Shown: one piece after another, positions 40,650 to 46,160 of the stretch | How positions within the stretch are numbered: the stretch's first letter is position 1 | How the letters are laid out: the number at the start of each line of letters is the position of its first letter | From: Rathayibacter_A sp036510655 | GTDB lineage: Bacteria; Actinomycetota; Actinomycetes; Actinomycetales; Microbacteriaceae | DNA: 46,160 bases | Direction: 5' to 3' | Assembly (NCBI GenBank): GCA_036510655.1 | Contig: DATCDQ010000124.1 | Location: 1-46,160, forward strand | Notes under the pieces: model-generated | What the model saw: the letters and a program-made list of their open reading frames with translations, nothing else | What the model was told of the DNA's origin: nothing | Databases searched by the model: none | Position numbers and translations under genes: made by a program

Positions 40650-40910
40650 TCAGCCAGCACAATGTGAACCACAAAAGTAGTCAGTTGACCCATTACAGTA
40701 GTCACACGAACCACCGAAGTGGACCTCGATTCGCTGGTCTTCAGGCCCGCTGCCGCCGAAAAAGGCTGCGGCCACAGTTCCGGCAACCCATCGCATGGGA
40801 TAGCCATAATTTGCCCGAGCTGGCCTGACCGGATGAACCTCAATCACGCTCCCAATCTCCGGCAGGAGCCAATCGTATGCTGCCGCCAAAGAGTTGAAGG
40901 CGATCGGCAT
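40650..40910 (-). CDS. Small Cys-rich protein, function unknown
   Basis: The 86-residue product starts MPIAFNSLAAAYDWLLPEIGSVIEVHPVRPARANYGYPMRWVAG. It ends with CDYCNGSTDYFCGSHC, four Cys in CxxC...CxxxC spacing that could bind zinc. AAGG lies six bases before the ATG. I know no family for it. An intrinsic terminator ends the neighbouring operon just upstream, so this gene is transcribed independently. Confidence 0.5.
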   Translation of the reverse strand: MPIAFNSLAAAYDWLLPEIGSVIEVHPVRPARANYGYPMRWVAGTVAAAFFGGSGPEDQRIEVHFGGSCDYCNGSTDYFCGSHCAG

Positions 40911-40932
40911 ACGGATACCTTAAAAAACAGAA

Positions 40933-40966
40933 GAGAGGCTCCCCGACGGATGCGGGGGAGCCTCTC
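40933..40966 (-). terminator. Intrinsic terminator of the antitoxin-like gene
   Basis: GAGAGGCTCCCC (40933-40944) pairs perfectly with GGGGAGCCTCTC (40955-40966) around a 10-base loop. Read leftward it is followed by CTGTTTTTTAAGG, giving a six-T tract. It ends transcription from the gene at 40981-41205. Confidence 0.9.
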
Positions 40967-40980
40967 AACTTTGATCTAAC

Positions 40981-41205
40981 TTATAGCCGCCGGCGCGGGA
41001 CCGTCTCATCGGAGGAGCGCGCGGCCTCGACTGCCTTTCGTGTGGTCTCGTCGTTCAGTACGGCGAGTTCGTCTTCGGTCAACACCAGGGCAGGGTCGAG
41101 GATGATTCGGCCGTTTGATTCCAGGGTCACGCGGTAAGAATCGCGTGTCGCGATGGTTGCGAGATTGATCCGCTTCCGCGAATCGAGGGTTTGAAATGTG
41201 CTCAT
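40981..41205 (-). CDS. AbrB/MazE-like antitoxin candidate
   Basis: The 74-residue protein MSTFQTLDSRKRINLATIATRDSYRVTLESNGRIILDPALVLTEDELAVLND has a swapped-hairpin-like beta pattern (RINLATI, YRVTLESNGRIILDPA) as in AbrB/MazE-type DNA-binding antitoxins, and a charged C-terminal tail. The ATG at 41205 is chosen because the pattern starts there; a GTG at 41241 would add 12 residues. It is divergent from the RelE-like gene at 41334, an unusual arrangement for a toxin-antitoxin couple. A promoter with TTGTCC, 17 bases and TACAGT is visible upstream on its strand. The assignment is tentative. Confidence 0.55.
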   Translation of the reverse strand: MSTFQTLDSRKRINLATIATRDSYRVTLESNGRIILDPALVLTEDELAVLNDETTRKAVEAARSSDETVPRRRL

Positions 41206-41245
41206 CAGCTCTTGTCCAATCTTCGACGGAGGACCCACCACTAGG

Positions 41246-41321
41246 GCGTCACTAGGTCGTCACTAACTCGACTGTAGCACAAACGCACCACAGGGACAAT
41301 GGTGCACTTGTTACAATGGTG
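41246..41321. promoter_or_regulatory. Shared divergent control region with direct repeats
   Basis: CGTCACTAGGT and CGTCACTAACT repeat in tandem at about 41247-41270, and ACAATGGTG occurs at 41296-41304 and again at 41313-41321. On the - strand TTGTCC and TACAGT, 17 bases apart, form a promoter for the antitoxin-like gene. On the + strand TACAAT (41312-41317) could be the -10 of the toxin-like gene. The repeats are candidate operators. Confidence 0.5.
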
Positions 41322-41333
41322 TATGCTGGGAGA

Positions 41334-41603
41334 ATGCCGCATAAGCCTTTAGCGTTCTCTCCTGCCGCAGCCGATGAGTGGGATCTCATCGTTGACCGCG
41401 ATCGGCCGTTGGCCGAGGCGATCGATCCACTCTTCGACGCTATCGAAGCAGGTGAGCTGGTAGGCCAAATGTTCGACAATCACGCGCGCTTTCACACTCT
41501 TCGCATTCGGGGTCGAGACGAGCTGTACGCGATCGTTTGGGAGGTTCGCGGAGACAAGTACATCTTGCGGCGCATCGGGCGCGTCGATGTGCCACACTCC
41601 TAA
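41334..41603 (+). CDS. RelE/HigB-like toxin candidate
   Basis: The 89-residue protein begins MPHKPLAFSPAAADEWDLIVDRDRPLAEAIDPLFDAIEAG and continues FHTLRIRGRDELYAIVWEVRGDKYILRRIGRV. The helical N-terminus followed by R-x-x-L-Y-x-I-x-W-x-V and ILRRIGR strands resembles RelE/ParE/HigB-type toxins, which cleave mRNA on the ribosome. The ATG at 41334 has GGGAG close upstream. Divergence from the AbrB-like gene, with shared repeats, suggests they are controlled together. It could instead be a stand-alone phage-type protein. Confidence 0.5.
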   Translation: MPHKPLAFSPAAADEWDLIVDRDRPLAEAIDPLFDAIEAGELVGQMFDNHARFHTLRIRGRDELYAIVWEVRGDKYILRRIGRVDVPHS

Positions 41604-41960
41604 TCGGATGCCCGGCCCATCATCGACGTATTGCCGCGAACAGTCCGCTAGCTGCCGCGGGCTCGTTTGATCGACAAGGGTTTCATCCAAGCCGCCGGCT
41701 GCGGCAATCTCGTATTCACTATCCCTGGTTTCGCGGTGTTCATCCGCAAGCTCACCGACTGAGCCACACATGGCGGTGCCATTCGCAGCGACGGTGGATC
41801 GCGGCGTCACCGACCCTTATGCGTGACACCGTTGTGGACACACGGAAGGTGCGACTTGTGCTTCTCGGCTCTTGGTAGTCGACTTGTGTTGGTACGAGAT
41901 GGCGGCAGAGATGCGGCATGACTCTCGTAACGCACGGGTTTCGAGGCACCGAGGTACACG
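41604..41960. other. Intergenic stretch, possibly decayed
   Basis: A + strand segment ending at about 41761 reads FIQAAGCGNLVFTIPGFAVFIRKLTD and stop, which looks like a real C-terminus but has no start and no family I can name. The rest shows nothing recognisable. The IS110 remnant follows. Confidence 0.4.
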
Positions 41961-42236
41961 AGACAGTATGTGGTCGACGCATCGTATGAGGCCGTTATCC
42001 AGACTGTTGCCCGCCGAGACCGGCTGGATATGGCGATCAGCCTGATGGCCGCTGATTCCCAGTCACGCCATTGTTTGGCCGGTTGGGCTGCCTGCGCGGC
42101 ATTGGGACCCTGACCGGTTTCGCCCTGGTGATGGAGTTCACCGACTGGCGCCGGTTCACCGGCAAGACCATGCCCGGCGACTGCTGGTGGAAGCGGCCTG
42201 GAAACACCGCCGCGCCTACCGGCCGGTCGCCAGTAG
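41960..42236 (+). mobile_element. IS110-family transposase remnant
   Basis: The + strand reads YEAVIQTVARRDRLDMAISLMAADSQ, shifts frame, then RLGCLRGIGTLTGFALVMEFTDWRRFTG, the central hallmark of IS110 transposases. It jumps after about 10 codons to LLVEAAWKHRRAYRPV, the HARRLLVEAAW block near the end. At least one frameshift and an internal deletion of roughly 25-30 codons are present, and the N-terminal DEDD part is missing. The fragment ends within a few bases of the MFS transporter stop. Confidence 0.8.
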
Positions 42237-42238
42237 CG

Positions 42239-43552
42239 TCACGTAGTCTTCGTGGCGACCCGCTCCGTCTCCTTCACCGGGCGGTCACCGCCGCGCCGTA
42301 GCGTGAGCATGACCAGGCCGGCGGCGAGCAGGCAACAGGCCAGGAAGATCGAGGCTGGGAAGAAGCTGCCGCCCGCCATATCCTGAAGCACGCCGCCAAC
42401 ATAGGGTCCGAAAAAGCCTCCCAGGTTGCCGACCGCGTTGATCAAGCCCATCGCAGTTCCGGCCATCGCGATCGGCATCACCTGTGACGCCGAAGCCCAG
42501 AACGGCCCATCATAAGCGAGCGCGCCCGCCACCGCGATGCTGATGAAGACGATCGCCAGGATCGGGATGTGGTTGCCAGTTGCAACCGAAAGCACGAGGG
42601 CAACGGCACCGACTGCCATAGAAAGCAACACGTGAGTGGAGTATCTCCCCGAACGATCGGAGGCCTTGGCGTTGTACCAGAGGGCAAACATTGCCAACAC
42701 GTATGGGATCGCGGTGACTAGGCCGACCTCGAGGGACGCCCCGCCGGTAATCGTCTTAACGACCGTCGGGAGCCATATATTGATCCCGTAGAAACCGATC
42801 TGGATCAGAAAGTACACGAGCGTCAACCGCCACACGATTCCACTCGACAGGACGTTGCGAAAGGTCACCTGTTTTTGGCCGACCTCTTTGGCTCTGTCGG
42901 CAGCCAGACTTTTCTCGATGTACTCGCGTTCCTCCGGCGAACACCACTTCGCGTCTTTGGGGTGGTCGGCAATGAATATCCACCACAGCGGCGCCGCGAT
43001 GATGAACGGGAAGAGTCCTTCGATGATGAACAACCAGCGCCAGTCCGCAAAGGTGAGAATCCAGCCGGAGAGAGGAGCGGTGATGATCGAGGCGATGGCG
43101 ATGTTCATAATCCAGAACGCATAGGCACGAGCACGTTCGGCGGCGGGGAACCAGTGACTGATCAGCACCAGGATCGCGGGCCAGATTCCGGCCTCCGCAA
43201 CGCCCAGCAGGAAGCGGACGGCGAGCAATTCCGCAAAGTTCTGGACGAAGCCGTTGAGGATGGCCAGAATTCCCCAGACGAGCACCATGATGCCCACGAA
43301 CTTCTTCGCACTCCAGTGCTCCGCGAGGTAACCTCCCGTGATCTGCAAACTCAGATACCCGATGAAGAAGATACCCGCGGCCAGCCCTTCCTGAGCGGAG
43401 TTAATCCCCAGGTCTTTGTGGAGCCCGCTGAGCGCGAAACCGATGTTGGTGCGATCCATGAAGGAGATGATGTAGACAACGATCGCGATTGGGATAAGCC
43501 GATGCCATCGTGTCTTCCCGACCTTCGATGCTGCTTGAATTTGATCGGTCAT
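42239..43552 (-). CDS. MFS transporter, anion:cation symporter family
   Basis: The 437-residue, 12-helix protein has the ACS-family opening IPIAIVVYIISFMDRTNIGFALSGL, then AAGIFFIGYLSLQITGGYLAEHWSAKKFVG, and RFLLGVAEAGIWPAILVLISHWFPAAERARA. A cytoplasmic loop lies after TM6 (PKDAKWCSPEEREYIEKSL). Relatives carry tartrate, galactonate, phthalate and other small organic acids or polyol derivatives into the cell with protons. GGGGAG lies five bases before the ATG. It is the last gene of the leftward polyol-type operon, so a C4 sugar acid or tetritol-derived compound is a fair guess. Confidence 0.93.
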   Translation of the reverse strand: MTDQIQAASKVGKTRWHRLIPIAIVVYIISFMDRTNIGFALSGLHKDLGINSAQEGLAAGIFFIGYLSLQITGGYLAEHWSAKKFVGIMVLVWGILAILNGFVQNFAELLAVRFLLGVAEAGIWPAILVLISHWFPAAERARAYAFWIMNIAIASIITAPLSGWILTFADWRWLFIIEGLFPFIIAAPLWWIFIADHPKDAKWCSPEEREYIEKSLAADRAKEVGQKQVTFRNVLSSGIVWRLTLVYFLIQIGFYGINIWLPTVVKTITGGASLEVGLVTAIPYVLAMFALWYNAKASDRSGRYSTHVLLSMAVGAVALVLSVATGNHIPILAIVFISIAVAGALAYDGPFWASASQVMPIAMAGTAMGLINAVGNLGGFFGPYVGGVLQDMAGGSFFPASIFLACCLLAAGLVMLTLRRGGDRPVKETERVATKTT

Positions 43553-43712
43553 GCGGACTCCCCAATCGCTATCGGGACTTCAGTGCGCGATTACTCTTGC
43601 TCTTCAATAATGACCCGCCTCGTCCTGGTGGACAAGGGGGTAGCGTCAGCTCGGCGAAAGTGCTTACGCAGCACCGGAGGGTGCGCCGACCCGCCTGGCA
43701 ATGCCGTGCGCG

Positions 43713-44310
43713 TCAGCGCTTGTTCGCCCTTGCCGCCTCGTCGAGTATGGTGCCGAAGTTCTCCGGATCATGGGCGAAGTGACCCAGGAAGAGCCCGTTC
43801 GCAGCAGAGAGTGACGGCAGGAATCTGGGGCCGGCACTGCCTCCGTACACGATCGGGACAGCCGCGGCGGCGTTACCGGTTGCCGATGCAATCTGCCTGC
43901 GAAGGGCGCCCAGCGCGTCGTTGACGTAGTCAGGAGCTGCCGGCGCCGACGCGCCGATCGCCCAAACGGGCTCATAGGCGAGGATGAGCCTGCCGGCTTC
44001 GGACACCGTGCCGTCCAGTGCACGGTCGGGCTGACCTCACCGGTCAGTGCTCCGTCTCCCCAGCTGCAGTTCTGTGCGCCGACCCACACGCTCGAGCCGG
44101 CGAAGATTCGCAGTGCGCTCTCCAGCACCGGGAAAGGAAAGATGGGATCACGAAGGGGCGCACCGCGACTTCGGAGCCCGGCTCGCCACGATTGTCCGCT
44201 TCACAGGCATCCGCTTCCCAGGCATCGGCGATCTGCCGCACCTGCGTCATCCAGTTCAGGCTTACCTGATAGCCCAAGTACATCTTGGTGCTTACGCCGA
44301 TGTACTGCAT
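43713..44310 (-). pseudogene. Triosephosphate-isomerase-like gene, disrupted
   Basis: From ATG 44310 (GGA upstream) the protein starts MQYIGVSTKMYLGYQVSLNW and runs to PFVIPSF. A tandem GGAAA duplication (44131-44140) then shifts the frame. The next frame continues LESALRIFAGSSVWVGAQNCSWGDGALTGEVSP. About 100 residues, including the segment with the catalytic His, are then deleted, and a third frame resumes TVSEAGRLILAYEPVWAIGAS (catalytic Glu region) through VPIVYGGSAG to the stop. This is a TpiA-family protein of the type found in tetrulose-phosphate isomerases. Two independent lesions make it non-functional. Confidence 0.85.
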
Positions 44311-44376
44311 CGTTGTTCCATCCTGCACATGTCGCGCCGGACCAGGGGAATTTGTCTTAATGCGTCGCGGCGGGTC

Positions 44377-45327
44377 TTAATGCGTCGGGGCGGGGCCGAG
44401 CTCGTCGATCAGCTTCTGCATGAGCACATAGGCCTTATTGCGGTAGGCGACCAGGCCCGCGGTGCGTTCGGCCGGGATATCCAGGAATCCCGCGCCGCTC
44501 TTGGTGCCCAGCTTTCCCGCATCAACCAGATCCTGCAGAATCTTCGGCGTCGCAAAACGCTCCGGGAAACTGGTCTGCAGGGACTTGTAACAGAACGCGT
44601 ACACATCTAGGCCGGCCATATCGGCGATCGCGAACGGTCCGAAGAACGGAAGCCGGAAGCCGAAAGTAGTGCGGACCAGCGTGTCGACTTCCTCCGGGGT
44701 CGCGATGCCGTCCTCGACCACCTGGGCGGCCTCGTGAAACAGGGCATACTGCAGGCGATTGAGCACGAAACCGGTCACGTCCTTGACGGTGGCCGACTCC
44801 TTGCCGCCCTCAGCGACGATCGTACGGGCGGTCTGCAACGCGGCATCGGATGTTTCGGCATGCGGAATCAGCTCAACGCCGGGGATGAACGGTGCTGGGT
44901 TGGAAAAATGCACGCCGAGAAATCTCTCCGGATTTTCGACGGCGGTGGCGAGGTCGGCGATGGAAATCGTCGAGGTGTTGCTGCCGATCACGGCATCCGC
45001 ACGGGCGGCCTTGCTGATCTGCATGAGCGTCGTGTGCTTGATCTCGATATCTTCGGGCACGGCTTCTTCGATGTACTCGACGTCCGTAACGGCATCCTCG
45101 ATGTCGGTCGCTGCCCGCAGGTTCCGTTTCAGAGTCTCGGTCGCGCCGTCAGGAAAGAGTCCTGCCTCGACGAAATCGTCGGATTCAGCGATCAGGCGAG
45201 CGTAGTTCTTCTCCGCAATGTCAGCCGAGACGTCCGCCAGGGCGACCTGCGCCCCGGTCAGGGCGAGGACCTGCGCGATACCGCCGCCCATGTAGCCGGA
45301 TCCGATCACGGCGATCTGGCGGGTCAT
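44377..45327 (-). CDS. 3-hydroxyacyl-CoA dehydrogenase-like oxidoreductase
   Basis: The 316-residue protein has the N-terminal Rossmann motif GSGYMGGGIAQ (9-19). It then has YIEEAVPEDIEIKHTTLMQI, SNTSTISIADLA and GVHFSNPAPFIPGVELIPH (the His region of the family), and a C-terminal 3HCDH domain (VKDVTGFVLNRLQYALFHEAAQVVEDGIATPEEVDTLVRTTFGFRLPFFGPF). The family also contains L-gulonate 3-dehydrogenase and L-carnitine dehydrogenase, so a sugar-acid or polyol substrate is possible here. The ATG overlaps the RpiB-like stop (ATGA). It lies inside the leftward operon, which favours a carbohydrate role over beta-oxidation. Confidence 0.88.
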   Translation of the reverse strand: MTRQIAVIGSGYMGGGIAQVLALTGAQVALADVSADIAEKNYARLIAESDDFVEAGLFPDGATETLKRNLRAATDIEDAVTDVEYIEEAVPEDIEIKHTTLMQISKAARADAVIGSNTSTISIADLATAVENPERFLGVHFSNPAPFIPGVELIPHAETSDAALQTARTIVAEGGKESATVKDVTGFVLNRLQYALFHEAAQVVEDGIATPEEVDTLVRTTFGFRLPFFGPFAIADMAGLDVYAFCYKSLQTSFPERFATPKILQDLVDAGKLGTKSGAGFLDIPAERTAGLVAYRNKAYVLMQKLIDELGPAPTH

Positions 45328-45797
45328 GATTGCGCGGTGTCGGGTTCGTACGAGCAGATCGCATCGACCTTCTGTGCGGAGGAAGAGGACGGGTCGAACC
45401 GGTAGTCGAGCCATTCGGAGGCCAGCCGTTTGGCCAATTCGATACCGATGACGCGCTGCCCGAAAGTCAGCACTTGCGCATTGTTCGACAACACCGAACG
45501 TTCCACCGAGTAACTGTCGTGCGCCGTGACCGCTCTGATCCCAGGCACCTTGTTTGCGGAGATCGCAACACCTAGCCCGGTGCCGCAGATCAGCAGTGCC
45601 CGGTCAGCTTCACCAGCCGCCACTTTGCGTGCAGCGGCCACGGCGACGTGCGGGTAAGCAGTCTTGTCACCCGCTCTGACCCCGATGTCTTCCACCGAGG
45701 AAACGCGCTCATCGGCGTCGAAGAGGTCGCGAAGAGCATCCTTGTATTCCAACCCGGCATCGTCGCTACCGACGATGATGTGCCATCCTTCATTCAT
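45324..45797 (-). CDS. RpiB/LacAB-family sugar-phosphate isomerase
   Basis: The 157-residue protein has the RpiB fold: IIVGSDDAGLEYKDAL (residues 8-22, Asp where RpiB has His), VAVAAARKVAAGEADRALLICGTGLGVAISANKVPGIRAVTAHDSYSVERSVLSNNAQVLTFGQRVIG. Cys71 is the likely catalytic base of the RpiB class, and the Ser-Asn-Asn-Ala segment binds phosphate. Within this operon it may interconvert D-erythrulose 4-phosphate and D-erythrose 4-phosphate, as known for EryI/DerI-type members. It overlaps the neighbouring genes by four bases on both sides, so the set is translationally coupled. Confidence 0.9.
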   Translation of the reverse strand: MNEGWHIIVGSDDAGLEYKDALRDLFDADERVSSVEDIGVRAGDKTAYPHVAVAAARKVAAGEADRALLICGTGLGVAISANKVPGIRAVTAHDSYSVERSVLSNNAQVLTFGQRVIGIELAKRLASEWLDYRFDPSSSSAQKVDAICSYEPDTAQS

Positions 45798-46160
45798 TTC
45801 CGTTCCCCATTTCCATCACGCATCGACTCGAAATTATCGGCCACCGCGTTCACGACGAGGGCGAAGGAGACGGCACCGGGGTCGGGGTGCCCCACACTGC
45901 GCTCGGCCAATGGGCGGGCCCGCCCCAGCTTCGGACTCAGCGACGCCGTCTGTTCTGCCGCCTCATGTGCTCGTTCGGCGGCGCGTGACAGGGCGGTGTT
46001 GATTGACTCGCCGGCACTCACGGCTTCGCTAAACGTGTCGGTGAAGGGGATCAGCGCATCGACCATGGTCTTGTCGCCCACGCGGGCCCCTCCCAGTTCG
46101 GTGACAGACTCGCGCAGACCGGCCGCGGCCGCGGCTGCATCATCCGGCTGATATCGCTCT
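45794..46160 (-). CDS. DhaL-domain kinase, C-terminal part (partial)
   Basis: The 3' end of a leftward gene continues beyond the window edge: ERYQPDDAAAAAAGLRESVTELGGARVGDKTMVDALIPF, then SLSPKLGRARPLAERSVGHPDPGAVSFALVVNAVADNF. GDKTMVDAL and GHPDPGAVS are hallmarks of the ATP-binding DhaL (DAK2) domain of dihydroxyacetone and tetrulose kinases. Whether a DhaK domain is fused in front cannot be seen. As the upstream gene of the operon, it probably phosphorylates dihydroxyacetone or L-/D-erythrulose. Its stop overlaps the RpiB-like ATG by four bases. Confidence 0.9.
   Translation of the reverse strand, partial: ERYQPDDAAAAAAGLRESVTELGGARVGDKTMVDALIPFTDTFSEAVSAGESINTALSRAAERAHEAAEQTASLSPKLGRARPLAERSVGHPDPGAVSFALVVNAVADNFESMRDGNGERK

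Overview
The window is high-GC DNA with frequent GGATGC/GCATCC codon contexts, several GTG/TTG starts, TANNNT-type promoters close to start codons, and the GGTCGAG...CGAGACC extragenic palindrome. Together these point to an actinobacterium, most likely Microbacteriaceae (Micrococcales). That placement is an inference from style and gene content; no rRNA or tRNA is present.

Layout. 1-63 is the 3' end of a + strand gene, followed by two strong hairpin terminators. 358-6143 holds a LysR regulator, two aldo/keto reductases, an NAD(P)-binding epimerase-like protein, an SRPBCC protein, a MarR regulator and an MgtC-family membrane protein. 6461-13202 holds a LysM lipoprotein, a ribbon-helix-helix/MazF-type toxin-antitoxin pair, two small membrane proteins (one a shortened cation-diffusion-facilitator homologue), a lone PASTA protein, a pterin dehydratase-VOC fusion, an ECF sigma factor with its probable anti-sigma partner, and a SnoaL-like protein. 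13361-15178 is a large BBE-type FAD oxidoreductase. 15199-16776 is a gene graveyard: a DHFR-family fragment, an IS630 remnant and two truncated genes fused tail to tail.

16822-24574 holds an NCS1 permease, an SDR divergent from a GH3 glycosidase across a 13-bp tandem repeat array, an ArsR/AHSA1 couple and a winged-helix (AlkZ-like) protein. 24998-30529 is the conserved actinobacterial trio histidine phosphatase / DUF3090 / SCO1664-like kinase, convergent with an overlapping MoxR-type ATPase and VWA protein pair. 30762-32734 holds an isoprenylcysteine methyltransferase-like protein and a class C beta-lactamase-like hydrolase.

32842-41603 is an accessory defence and toxin-antitoxin region. It holds hipBA, a DUF433 antitoxin with a PIN-like toxin, an orphan frameshifted hsdR, a divergent toxin/antitoxin-like pair, and partial copies of hsdR and of the DUF433 gene scattered between them. 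This is the most rearranged part of the window.

41960-46160 holds an IS110 remnant and a leftward operon: DhaL-type kinase (cut by the window edge), RpiB-like isomerase, 3-hydroxyacyl-CoA-dehydrogenase-like protein, a broken triosephosphate-isomerase-like gene and an MFS transporter. The set resembles tetritol/tetrulose catabolism, with one isomerase step inactivated.

Several families of extragenic palindromes occur between genes. I did not find a convincing new multi-gene defence system. The best leads are the repeated fragments around hsdR and the DUF433/PIN module, the 13-bp repeat array between SDR and GH3, and the 22-bp inverted repeat upstream of the permease.
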